A stretch of 64,000 nucleotides of DNA from Roseiarcus sp963783175 (lineage in GTDB: Bacteria; Pseudomonadota; Alphaproteobacteria; Rhizobiales; Beijerinckiaceae), in NCBI GenBank assembly GCA_963783175.1, contig CAWANG010000037.1, forward strand, positions 310,001 through 374,000, in the 5' to 3' direction. Positions 43,213-51,597 of the stretch are shown here, one piece after another (the stretch's first letter is position 1; every line of letters starts with the position of its first letter). Under the pieces are notes generated by a model, which was given only the letters and a program-made list of their open reading frames with translations, did no database searches and had not been told where the DNA came from. The translations under genes and the position numbers were made by a program.

Positions 43213-44202
43213 TCAACTTCCCGCCACCGGATAAGGCGCACCCTCGAACTTTTCGGCATGATAGCCTTTCGCACCGATGAGTTTCGCGAGCGGCCCGCGG
43301 ATATCGCCGGTCTCGCGCAAGCGCTCGACAATCGCGGCGAAATCCCACTTCGGCCGCCAGCCCAGATCCTCGCGCGCGAGCGCGTTGTCGTAAACGCGGT
43401 CGATGCTCGGGAACATGCGCCAGCCGCGCCGCGCATATTCGCCCTCCCAGCCCGGCGCGCGGAGGCTCACGACCGCCGGCGCGGCGGCCCTGAGGCCGGC
43501 GCAATCCTCGGGTCGAAAGGGGGTCGTCGCGCTGATGACGTACTTGCCGAAGCCAACCGCCGCTGCGCGCTCGGCCGCGGCGAGATGAGCCTCGACGACG
43601 TCCTCGATCGCGACCCGGCGAAACAGATATTCGTTCGCCTTGGCGTTATCATCGGCGTAAGCGGCGCGCGCCTCCGGATCGTCGTCCTCCTCGGGAAAGA
43701 AGCGCGACGTTCTCAGTACGATCGACGCCAGGCCCTCGTTGCGATGGAACAATCGGCAGAGGTCTTCGGCCGCGGTCTTGGTGACGCCGTAAATGTTCTT
43801 CGGGACCGGCGCGACGCGCTCGTCGATCCAGGCCGCGGGCGCGCCCGACGCAGGCTTCAGCGCGTCGCCGAAGGCGCTGGTTGTGCTGGTCATCACGAAG
43901 GCCCGGACGCCGCACCGCGCTGCCTCCTCGAGCAGAATGAGCGTCCCCAGCACATTTGTCTCGACGAACGCCGCCCGCGAATGCGTCGCGACATGAGGCT
44001 TGTGGAGCGTGGCGGCATGGAGGACCGTGTCGACTCCGTCCATGCAGCGCGCCACGCAAGCGCGGTCGGCGACCGACCCGACCTCGTCGGTGAACGGTCC
44101 GGCGACGACGTCGAGCCCGACCGCCGCGCGGCCGGAGGCGCTGAGCGTGCGCATCAGCGCTTCGCCGAGATGCCCCGATGAGCCGGTGACGAGGATGGTC
44201 AT
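43213..44202 (-). CDS. NAD-dependent epimerase/dehydratase (extended SDR)
   Basis: The product is 329 aa with 'MTILVTGSSGHLGEALMRTL' (GxxGxxG), 'VLHAATLHKPH', 'ETNVLGTLILLEEAARCGV', the catalytic Y-x3-K in 'NIYGVTKTAAEDL' and a Thr/Ser in 'MTSTTSAFG'. Extended SDRs of this type act on nucleotide sugars or related substrates. It is in a two-gene unit with the putative glycolipid-binding gene (2 bp gap or overlap). The C-terminal 'GYHAEKFEGAPYPVAGS' is not a membrane segment. Confidence 0.87.
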   Translation of the reverse strand: MTILVTGSSGHLGEALMRTLSASGRAAVGLDVVAGPFTDEVGSVADRACVARCMDGVDTVLHAATLHKPHVATHSRAAFVETNVLGTLILLEEAARCGVRAFVMTSTTSAFGDALKPASGAPAAWIDERVAPVPKNIYGVTKTAAEDLCRLFHRNEGLASIVLRTSRFFPEEDDDPEARAAYADDNAKANEYLFRRVAIEDVVEAHLAAAERAAAVGFGKYVISATTPFRPEDCAGLRAAAPAVVSLRAPGWEGEYARRGWRMFPSIDRVYDNALAREDLGWRPKWDFAAIVERLRETGDIRGPLAKLIGAKGYHAEKFEGAPYPVAGS

Positions 44203-44319
44203 GTTTGCGTCCTGTTCTTGATTGCCTGGCCCTTTTAGGTCGAGGGGGCGGGCGCATCAACGCGGCCGCACACGAAGTTGCGCCAACCGGCCATCGCGCC
44301 ACGAAACCGTCACGAGAAG

Positions 44320-45252
44320 CTATGCTTGCGCGCCGGGCTTCCTGCCGACGAGATGGTGGGTCGCTCGCGCGTAGCCACCTGGCGCTTGACCCACATATCG
44401 GCTGAACGCGGTGCTGAAGGTGCTCGCGGAACTGTACCCGACCCGTTCGGCGACCTCGGAAAGCGTCACGTCGCGGCGGCGTAACAAGTCTTTCGCGACG
44501 GCCATCCGCCAGGCGAGGAGGTACTCCATCGGCGGTACGCCGACGATGCGGATGAAGCGGTCAAAGAAGGCCGAGCGCGAGAGCGCGGCTTCCCGCGCCA
44601 GTTCGACCATCGTCCAGGGGCGGGCGGGATCTCTGTGCATCCGCCGTATCGCGGCCGACACGCGCGTATCCGCGAGACCGCGCAGCAGGCCCGGCGGCGT
44701 ATCATCGCCCTGCAAGGCCCGCAGCGCTTCGATCAGCAGCACCTCGACAAGCCGCGAGAGCACGAGATCGCGGCCCGGCCTGTGTTCGCGGGCTTCTTCG
44801 CCCAGGAGCCGCGTCAGCGTCGTGAGCCGGTCGGCGCCGCGCATGTGCACCAGCTCTGGCAGCAGTGACACAAGAAGTTCGGCGTCGGGCGAGTCGAAGA
44901 CGAAGTAGCCGCCGAGCAGCCGCACATCGGGATCGCCATCGGGCCTTCCGTGGCGGACCTCATCGACCGGCGTCGCCGCCGCCTTGGGGTCGATGACCTC
45001 CGGCGTCACCGACTCGAAGCTGGACATGACGAAGCCGGGCGTGGCCGGCAGGAGCACGAAGTCGCCAGCCTCCAGCGTGACGGGCTCCTGGCCATCGACA
45101 TGGAGGCGACAGCTGCCCTCCAGCACCGCGCAGAAGCTGGGCTCTCCAAAGTCGGAGTAGCGAACCCCCCAGACGCCGGCGCCGCTGATGCCTTTGGCGA
45201 ATACGGTTCGTGGCCGGAGCAGCGCGATGACTTCGGAGAGTGGATCGGTCAT
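44320..45252 (-). CDS. AraC family transcriptional regulator with N-terminal cupin
   Basis: The product is 310 aa from ATG 45252, which has CCGGAAA just upstream. The N-terminal cupin ligand domain includes 'FCAVLEGSCRLHVDGQEPVTLEAGDFVLLP' (in part). The C-terminal double helix-turn-helix is 'WTMVELAREAALSRSAFFDRF' and 'VTLSEVAERVGYSSASTFSTAFSRYVG' (in part). It is divergent from an SDR gene across ~100 bp, the usual arrangement for an AraC regulator controlling its neighbour. Confidence 0.9.
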   Translation of the reverse strand: MTDPLSEVIALLRPRTVFAKGISGAGVWGVRYSDFGEPSFCAVLEGSCRLHVDGQEPVTLEAGDFVLLPATPGFVMSSFESVTPEVIDPKAAATPVDEVRHGRPDGDPDVRLLGGYFVFDSPDAELLVSLLPELVHMRGADRLTTLTRLLGEEAREHRPGRDLVLSRLVEVLLIEALRALQGDDTPPGLLRGLADTRVSAAIRRMHRDPARPWTMVELAREAALSRSAFFDRFIRIVGVPPMEYLLAWRMAVAKDLLRRRDVTLSEVAERVGYSSASTFSTAFSRYVGQAPGGYARATHHLVGRKPGAQA

Positions 45253-45351
45253 TTTCCGGACTGTAGCCAACGAAATATGGACTTACAACCGTAGATGGTC
45301 CGATGGCCTGCGCGTAAAAGTCGCGTCATCAAAATTTGAAGGAGACGGGCT

Positions 45352-46119
45352 ATGAAAACTGTACTGATCACGGGCTGCTCATCGGGCTACGGCCTGGAAA
45401 CCGCCCGCCATTTCCTGGCCAAGGGATGGAAAGTCATCGCGACGATGCGGACGCCGCGGTCGGGTATTCTGCCGAATAGCGATCGCCTGAGGATGCTGCG
45501 GCTGGATGTCACCAGCCCTGAGAGCATCGCAACGGCCATCAACGCCGCCGGTCCCATCGACGTGCTGGTCAACAATGCCGGGATCGGAGTGATCGGAGCG
45601 CTGGAAGCCACGCCCATGTGCAAGGCGCGCCAGGTGTTCGAGACGAACACGTTCGGCGTGATCGCGATGACCCAATCCGTCGTGCCTCAGTTCCGCGCGC
45701 GCAGGTCCGGCGTGATCGTCAACGTGACGTCGAGCACAACGTTGGCGCCCATGCCCCTGGCCTCGATCTACACGGCCAGCAAAATGGCGATCGAAGGATT
45801 CACCGGATCACTCGAGCATGAGCTTCGAGCCTTCAACGTGCGCGTCAAGCTGGTCGAGCCTGGCTATGGCCCCACAACCCGCTTCGCGCAAAACACAGAC
45901 GTGCGTCTCGAGAACGTCATTCCTGAACCTTACACGCCCTTCGCCCAGCCGATACTCGCGGCGTTCGCGCAGCCGGGACTTGTGACGACCGAGGCCGACG
46001 TGGCGGAAGCTGTGTGGCGCGCCGCCAATGATGAGTTCGGGCAGCTGCAATTCCCGGCCGGTCCCGACGCCGTAGCGCTGGTCGGACAATGTACACAACG
46101 GCTCGCTTCGCACACTTGA
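45352..46119 (+). CDS. Short-chain dehydrogenase/reductase
   Basis: The product is 255 aa, a classical SDR: 'VLITGCSSGYGLETAR' (TGxxxGxG), 'DVLVNNAGIGVIG', Ser in 'NVTSSTTLAP' and the catalytic 'YTASK'. It uses NAD(P)H; the substrate is unknown. The ribosome-binding site is GGAG in 'GAAGGAGACGGG'. It is divergent from the AraC gene, so likely its regulatory target, with the GST gene following 132 bp later on the same strand. Confidence 0.9.
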   Translation: MKTVLITGCSSGYGLETARHFLAKGWKVIATMRTPRSGILPNSDRLRMLRLDVTSPESIATAINAAGPIDVLVNNAGIGVIGALEATPMCKARQVFETNTFGVIAMTQSVVPQFRARRSGVIVNVTSSTTLAPMPLASIYTASKMAIEGFTGSLEHELRAFNVRVKLVEPGYGPTTRFAQNTDVRLENVIPEPYTPFAQPILAAFAQPGLVTTEADVAEAVWRAANDEFGQLQFPAGPDAVALVGQCTQRLASHT

Positions 46120-46251
46120 CCTCGAGCCCGGCAACAGGCCCTTAGGCTGATGTGGTTCTGGCTGCGCGGCTTCCCCCCTGTGGAACTCAAGTGGCAGACT
46201 TCGACCGCCAGGTCAGGACGCTGGCGCATCAAACGCGGGAGACATCGGCCG

Positions 46252-46896
46252 ATGCTCAAGGTGTGGGGGCGAAGGACATCCTCCAATGTTCAGGCTGTCA
46301 TGTGGAGCGTCGCCGAACTGGGACTTCCCTATGAACGCTACGACGTGGGCCATCGATTTGGCGGCACGGACACGCAGGAATTTCTGGCGATAAATCCCAA
46401 CGGAACGATACCGGTTGTGCGTGACGACGATGGCGAGCCGCTGTGGGAATCCTCCGCGATTCTGCGCTATCTCGCCAACCGCTACGGCCGCGCCCCTTAT
46501 TGGCCCGATGATCTCGCCATGCGGACGCACATCGATAAATGGGCGGAATGGTCAAAGATCAATATCGCGCTCAATTTCTCCGGGCCGATTTTCTGGCAAG
46601 TCGTCCGGACGCCTGTCGCGCGGCAAGACCCCAATGCGCTCAGACGCGCGATCCTGTTTCTCGATCAATATCTGGATATTGCCGAGAAACAGCTGGCGAA
46701 CGCGCCATATCTATGCGGCAGCGACTTCACCCTGGCAGATGTTCAATTCGGCCACCTGCTCTATCGCTATTTCGATCTCGACATCGAGCGGCGAGCGCGC
46801 GCCAGCCTTCGCGCCTATTACGAACGGCTGGTCGCGCGTCCCGCGTACCGCGAGCATGTGATGGTTCCGTACGACGAGCTCCGCGCCGTCGGCTAG
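46252..46896 (+). CDS. Glutathione S-transferase family protein
   Basis: The product is 214 aa from ATG 46252, with GGGAG upstream. The N-terminal thioredoxin-fold domain is 'MLKVWGRRTSSNVQAVMWSVAEL', with the glutathione-binding 'NPNGTIPVVRDDD' (cis-Pro) and 'LWESSAILRYLANRY'. The C-terminal helical domain ends with 'PYLCGSDFTLADVQFGHLLYRYF' (in part). The active-site Ser is likely S10 or S11 in 'RRTSSNV', as in theta/beta-like bacterial GSTs. It may be co-expressed with the SDR gene. Confidence 0.88.
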   Translation: MLKVWGRRTSSNVQAVMWSVAELGLPYERYDVGHRFGGTDTQEFLAINPNGTIPVVRDDDGEPLWESSAILRYLANRYGRAPYWPDDLAMRTHIDKWAEWSKINIALNFSGPIFWQVVRTPVARQDPNALRRAILFLDQYLDIAEKQLANAPYLCGSDFTLADVQFGHLLYRYFDLDIERRARASLRAYYERLVARPAYREHVMVPYDELRAVG

Positions 46897-46936
46897 ACGC
46901 GACGCCCGTCTGGCGGGATATCGGCGCTTCGCGCCA

Positions 46937-48051
46937 CTAGAGCTGCTCGAAGCCGATCTTGCCGTCGGCGCCCTTCTTCCAGACGTACCAGACATAGTCG
47001 ACGGTCGTGCGGTCGCCCTTCTTGTCGTAGGAAATGTCGCCGATGACGGTGTGGAACGGCATGCCGGAATGCATGACCGCCGCCACCTTCTTCGGGTCGA
47101 GCGAGTTCGCCTTTTCCGCCGCCTGCTTGATGATCTGGACCGCGGCGTAGGAGTAGAGCGTATAGCCCTGCGGGTCGAAGCCCTTGGCCTTGAACGCGGC
47201 GACCGCGTCCTTGGCGTTCGGGTTGTTGCGCGGCTCCGGGCCGAAGGTCATGAGCGTGCCCTCGACGCCGGGGCCGCCGATTGCGGCAAATTCGGAATCG
47301 GTGATCCCGTCGCCTGAGATCATGACCGTGTTCATGCCTTGGTCCCTCATTTGGCGAACGATGAGGCCGCCCTCAGTGTGAAGGCCACCCCACATCAGAT
47401 AGTCTGCCCCAACTCCTTGATCTTGGAGACGATCGCCGAATAGTCCTTTTCGCCAGTGTTGACGCCTTCATAGAGCACTTCCTTGACGCCCATCTTGTGC
47501 ATATTGTCGAGCGCGGCGTCGGCGAGACCCTTGCCATAGGTCGTCTTGTCGTGGACGACCGCGATCTTCTTGCCCTTGAGCTTGTCGCGAGCGAGCTCGG
47601 CCCAGACCATGCCCTGCTGATCGTCGCGGCCGCAGGTGCGGAAGGCGTCCCACAGCATGCGGTCGGTGACCTTGGGATTTGTCGCCGAGGGCGTGATAAA
47701 CAGGACGCCGTTCTCGGAATAGACGTCGGAGGCGGGGATCGTCACGCCGGAGTTGAAATGGCCGACGACGAACTTGACCCCGTCGCCGACGAACTTGTTG
47801 GCGACCGACACGCCCTGCTTCGGGTCGGAGACGTCGTCGCCGGGCTCGACTTCGAGCTTCTGCCCGAGGATGCCGCCGGCCTTGTTGATGTCCTCGGCCG
47901 CCTGCTCGACGCCCTGGGTCAGTTGCGCCCCGAACGCCGCGTTGGCCCCGGTGATCGGCCCCGCGACGCCGATCTTGATTTGCGCCTGGGCCGCGCTTGC
48001 CAGCCAGAGCGACAACGCGACCGGAATGGCCTTCAGAACGATGGTCCGCAT
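46937..48051 (-). CDS. Branched-chain amino acid ABC transporter substrate-binding protein, frameshifted at 47407-47410
   Basis: This is a LivJ/LivK-type periplasmic protein, ~371 aa. The signal peptide is 'IPVALSLWLASAAQA' before 'QIKIGVAGPITGANAAFGAQL'. The N-terminal frame ends 'SKIKELGQTI' at 47395. Adding one G to the CCCC/GGGG at 47407-47410 yields 'KELGADYLMWGGLHTEGGLIVRQ', the normal continuation. The C-terminal half includes 'YTLYSYAAVQIIKQAAEKANSL' and 'GDISYDKKGDRTTVDYVWYVWK'. It is divergent from the CGNR regulator, and a LivH-like permease follows that gene. Confidence 0.88.
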
Positions 48052-48125
48052 TATAACCTCCCATACGAGATTGAAGGGTTAGCTTGCGGAGACTAGCGGC
48101 GATGCCTTAACCTGTAAAGTTCATA

Positions 48126-48761
48126 ATGACGGTTAGTACCTCCCCTCCTCCCTCCCGCGCCGGATCGCTGCCGCTGATCGCCGACGACCTTGCGCTCGAT
48201 TTCGCCAACACCGAATCCGGTCGCGGCTTTCCCTCGCACGAGAACCATCTCCGCGAGGCTGAGCATGTCGCCCAATGGCTCAAGCACGCCAAAGCGCTGC
48301 CGGCGGAAGACGCGGAGTGGCTCAAGGGCGAGGTTTTGAAGCGCGCCGATCTCTCCAAGGACCTTCTCGAGCAGGCGATCGCCCTCCGGGAGGCGATTCA
48401 TGACATCGGCGCGGCGCTCGGGCGGCGCACGAAGCCCCCCGAGGCTTCGCTCGCCAATCTTTCCGCCCTTCACGCGCGATTTGTCGCTCATGCGTCGCTC
48501 GCGCCGGGCGTGCTCTCCTGCCGCTGGCGCTGGAGCGTGCGCGCTGCGCCGGTCGAAGCGGCCCTCGGTCCGATCGCGCTCTCAGCGGTGAGGCTCTTGA
48601 CCGAAGGCGATTTGCATCGCATCCGCGAGTGCGGCGGCCACGCTTGCGGCTGGCTCTTCTACGATCGCAGCAAGAACAACCGCCGCCGGTGGTGCGAAAT
48701 GGAGGTTTGCGGCAATCGCGCCAAGCAGCGGCGGCTGGCGGCGCGGAGGCGCGGGGGTTGA
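48126..48761 (+). CDS. ABATE/CGNR zinc-finger regulator
   Basis: The product is 211 aa. The N-terminal ABATE stress-response domain is 'LPLIADDLALDFANTESG', and the C-terminal zinc finger is 'RECGGHACGWLFYDRSKNNRRRWCEMEVCGNRAKQRR' (in part), with four Cys in C-x4-C ... C-x4-C and the CGNR signature. Proteins of this type are putative DNA-binding regulators. It is the first gene rightward from a divergent region and is coupled (TTGA overlap) to the LivH-like gene. Three GGTTA half-sites lie in or near the promoter region (48077, 48106, 48131). Confidence 0.85.
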   Translation: MTVSTSPPPSRAGSLPLIADDLALDFANTESGRGFPSHENHLREAEHVAQWLKHAKALPAEDAEWLKGEVLKRADLSKDLLEQAIALREAIHDIGAALGRRTKPPEASLANLSALHARFVAHASLAPGVLSCRWRWSVRAAPVEAALGPIALSAVRLLTEGDLHRIRECGGHACGWLFYDRSKNNRRRWCEMEVCGNRAKQRRLAARRRGG

Positions 48762-50110
48762 GCGCCCGCCCGGTCCTTCGCCTGCTCGTTCTTCTGGCCG
48801 CCGCGATGCTCGCCGGCTGTTCGCCGGCGCTCGAGACCGATCAGGCCAGACTGTGCCGTATGGCCCTGCCGACGCTCGTGCCCAAAGGAGCGCGGATCGC
48901 CATTCTGGGACAAACGCCTGACCCGGACGGGCGTGGTCTCGCAGTCACTTTCAGCATCCGAATGCTTCGCCAGGAGACCAAGAATCATGTCGCCGCCTGC
49001 CGCTTTCGCGAACCGGGACGGCCGCGCGAGTCGCGCGATCTCGTCTCGCTGACGCTCGACGGCGAGCCGCTTTCCGACGCGAAGCTGTTTTTTCTAACCC
49101 GCTACTGGCTGGCGACGCCGGAAGGCCGGGCCGCCGATCCCGCCCCTCTCGGGGACGTGAGCAGCCTTCCGGCCGTGCCGCATCCTCTCGCCTATGGACT
49201 ACAGATGGCGCTCGACGGGCTGCCGCTCGGGGCCATCTATGCGCTCCTGGCGGCGGCCTACTCGCTGATCTACGGGCTGATCGGGCGGATCAATTTCGCT
49301 TTCGGCGAAATGGCTGCGGCCGGCGGCTACGCGGCGGCGATCGTGGCCGTGGCCATGGTCGGCTGGCCGCCTGCCCCGCTCTTGACCGCGGCCTTCGTTC
49401 TGGCGGTCGCGGTCGCGGCGGGCTGGGGCTTCGCCGCGGCGCGCGCGGTCTTCATTCCGTTGCGTCAGGCTCGCGGCCAGCAGGTGCTGGTGGCGACCGT
49501 GGGCCTCGCGCTCTTCCTCCGTGAGCTCTTGCGCCTGGCGCAGGGCGACCGGAGCTGGATGAGCCCTGAGCTCAATCAGCCATTCGCGCTCGTGCGCGCG
49601 GGCGACTTCGTCACCGTCGCGACGCCGATGGCGTTCCTGGCGAGCGCAGTCGCGCTCGCCGCCGGCCTCGGCCTTCTCGTCATCTTTCGCTATTCCCGCA
49701 TCGGCCGCGAATGGCGCGCCTATGCCGACGATCCGCTCGCCGCCGAGATGATGGGCGTCAGTCCGGCTGCGATCACCGCCCGCGCGTTCGCGCTCTCCGG
49801 CGCGCTGGCCGGCCTCGCCGGCGCGATCATGACGGCGACCTTCGGCGCGGTCGGCTACGGTCTCTCGGCGACGCTGACCCTGAAGGCGCTTGCCGCGGCG
49901 ATTGTCGGGGGCATCGGGTCGCTGCCCGGCGCATTCCTCGGCGGGCTCATCGTCGGCGCCGCCGAAACCGGCTGGTCGGCGCTGTTTCCGATCGATTACC
50001 GCGATATCGCGGTTTATGCGCTGCTCACGATCTTCATCGCCCTGCGCCCCTCCGGCCTCCTTGGCCAGCGCGAGTCGGTGACGCACAACCTCTTCCCACG
50101 CCGGTCTTGA
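48758..50110 (+). CDS. LivH-like ABC permease with N-terminal lipoprotein-like domain
   Basis: The product is 450 aa from TTG 48758, overlapping the CGNR stop as TTGA. Residues 1-21 are a lipoprotein signal with lipobox 'LAGC' (C21). About 120 residues of soluble sequence follow ('LTLDGEPLSDAKLFFLTRYWLA'). From ~residue 148 there is a complete LivH-type permease: 'DGLPLGAIYALLAAAYSLIYGLIGRINFAFGEMAAAGG' (in part) and 'GVSPAAITARAFALSGALAGLAG' with the EAA-like loop 'SRIGREWRAYADDPLAAEMMGV'. LivH is normally ~300 aa. No LivM, LivG or LivF is present, so the transporter is incomplete here. Confidence 0.85.
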   Translation: MSARPVLRLLVLLAAAMLAGCSPALETDQARLCRMALPTLVPKGARIAILGQTPDPDGRGLAVTFSIRMLRQETKNHVAACRFREPGRPRESRDLVSLTLDGEPLSDAKLFFLTRYWLATPEGRAADPAPLGDVSSLPAVPHPLAYGLQMALDGLPLGAIYALLAAAYSLIYGLIGRINFAFGEMAAAGGYAAAIVAVAMVGWPPAPLLTAAFVLAVAVAAGWGFAAARAVFIPLRQARGQQVLVATVGLALFLRELLRLAQGDRSWMSPELNQPFALVRAGDFVTVATPMAFLASAVALAAGLGLLVIFRYSRIGREWRAYADDPLAAEMMGVSPAAITARAFALSGALAGLAGAIMTATFGAVGYGLSATLTLKALAAAIVGGIGSLPGAFLGGLIVGAAETGWSALFPIDYRDIAVYALLTIFIALRPSGLLGQRESVTHNLFPRRS

Positions 50111-50172
50111 CTTGGCGCCGGCGCGTCCCACATCCTTGACCGCGCTGGGAGAGCCCGCGCACGGAGGCTCCA

Positions 50173-50619
50173 ATGTCCAATCTCTATACCGCCGCGCCGA
50201 CGACCGTCATGCGGTCCGACGCGCTGGCTGGCGTTCGCACCCGGCGCATCCTCGCCGTTTGCATCGATTTCGTGCTGGTCAGTGTGCTGGTGGCGGCTAT
50301 GTGGATCGTGTCGATCGTCTTGACCTTCGGCCTGGCGCTGTTCTTCCTGCCGCCGCTCTTTCCGATCGTCGCCTTTTTCTACAACGGCCTCACTGTCTCG
50401 GGCCGCAACATGGCGACGCCGGGCATGCGGGCGCTTGATCTCGAAATGCGGATGCACGACTCGGGCGCGCGGGTTCCATTCATCAATGCGGCGGTTCAGG
50501 CCGTGCTATTCTATGTCAGCTGGTGCTTTCCGCCGATCTTCCTGGTGTCGCTGGTCGACGGCGAAAAGCGATGTCTGCACGACATCATCGCCGGCGTCGT
50601 GATGGTCAGGAGGCTCTGA
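50173..50619 (+). CDS. RDD family membrane protein
   Basis: The product is 148 aa. Three hydrophobic segments ('ILAVCIDFVLVSVLVAAMWIVSIVL', 'LALFFLPPLFPIVAFFYNGL', 'AAVQAVLFYVSWCFPPIFLVSLV'; parts shown) flank the RDD hallmarks: Arg in 'VRTRRILA', Asp in 'CIDF' and 'DGEKRCLHDIIAGVVMVRR'. The function of the family is mostly unknown; some act in ion or osmolyte transport. It starts at ATG 50173, with GGAGG in 'CACGGAGGCTCC' upstream. Confidence 0.87.
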   Translation: MSNLYTAAPTTVMRSDALAGVRTRRILAVCIDFVLVSVLVAAMWIVSIVLTFGLALFFLPPLFPIVAFFYNGLTVSGRNMATPGMRALDLEMRMHDSGARVPFINAAVQAVLFYVSWCFPPIFLVSLVDGEKRCLHDIIAGVVMVRRL

Positions 50620-50692
50620 TCGAACGGTTGCGCGCCATTCGCGACGATCGCCGGGCGCCGCCCGCTGCTGCGGGCGGAGAGTGGGAGAAGGC

Positions 50693-51433
50693 GTGACCAG
50701 GGAAGCGCGCGACGCCCCGCAGTTCTACCTCACCGCTCCGTCGGCGTGCCCCTACCTGCCCGGCCAGCAGGAGCGGAAAATCTTCACCCATCTGGTCGGC
50801 AAACGGGCGGCTGCGCTCAACGACCTCCTCACCCAGACCGGCTTCCGCCGCTCGCAGACGATCGCTTACCGGCCGGCCTGCGAAAGCTGCCGGGCGTGCG
50901 TCTCGGTCAGGGTGCTGGCCGACGATTTTCGCCCCACCGTCAGCCAGCGCCGGGCGATCCGGGCCAACGCCGACCTGCTCGGGGCCTTTGTCGCGCCGAA
51001 ACCGACCAACGAGCACTACGTCCTCTTCCGCTCCTATCTCGACAAGCGGCACCCGCAGGGCGGCATGGCGGACATGTCGTCGCTCGATTTCGCCATGATG
51101 GTCGAAGACACCCACATCGACACGGTGCTCACCGAATATCGCCCGCGGAGCGGAACCGGCGACGGGCAGTCTGGCCCCCTCCTCGCCGTCTGTCTCACCG
51201 ACCGCCTCGCCGACGGCCTGTCGCTGGTCTATTCGTTCTACGATCCCGATGTGGCGCGCCGGTCGCTCGGCAGCTTCATCATCCTCGACCACATCGAGAA
51301 GGCGCGCCGCCTCGGCCTGCCCCATGTCTATCTCGGCTATTGGGTCGAGGGCTCGAAAAAGATGGGCTACAAGGCCTCCTACCTGCCCCAGGAACGCCTC
51401 GGCCTGCATGGGTGGGCGCGGGTGGAGAGGTAG
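50693..51433 (+). CDS. bpt: Aspartate/glutamate leucyltransferase or arginyltransferase (ATE/Bpt family)
   Basis: The product is 246 aa from GTG 50693, behind GGGAGAAG; GTG 50681 would add four residues. Motifs are 'QFYLTAPSACPYLPGQQERKIFTHL' (in part), 'GFRRSQTIAYRPACESCRACVSVRV' (Cys pair in C-x2-C, in part), 'VYSFYDPDVARRSLGSFIILDHIE' (in part) and 'YLGYWVEGSKKMGYKASYLPQE'. The family transfers Leu (Bpt) or Arg (ATE) to N-terminal Asp/Glu. In bacteria of this group, annotation as leucyltransferase Bpt is usual. It acts with Aat at 20341 in the N-degron pathway. Confidence 0.87.
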   Translation: MTREARDAPQFYLTAPSACPYLPGQQERKIFTHLVGKRAAALNDLLTQTGFRRSQTIAYRPACESCRACVSVRVLADDFRPTVSQRRAIRANADLLGAFVAPKPTNEHYVLFRSYLDKRHPQGGMADMSSLDFAMMVEDTHIDTVLTEYRPRSGTGDGQSGPLLAVCLTDRLADGLSLVYSFYDPDVARRSLGSFIILDHIEKARRLGLPHVYLGYWVEGSKKMGYKASYLPQERLGLHGWARVER

Positions 51434-51597
51434 TTCCTATCTTGGCGTCAACAAAGCGAGTCTCGATCAACTCCCTGAGGCAATTTCCCGCCCGCGGATC
51501 CATAGAAACCGGCCAGTTGTCTCGCCAACATACCGCCCAGCGTCACGTCTATCCTGCCTGCCCGGCATACCTCGTCTGCCTGATCGAGCGCATCCGC

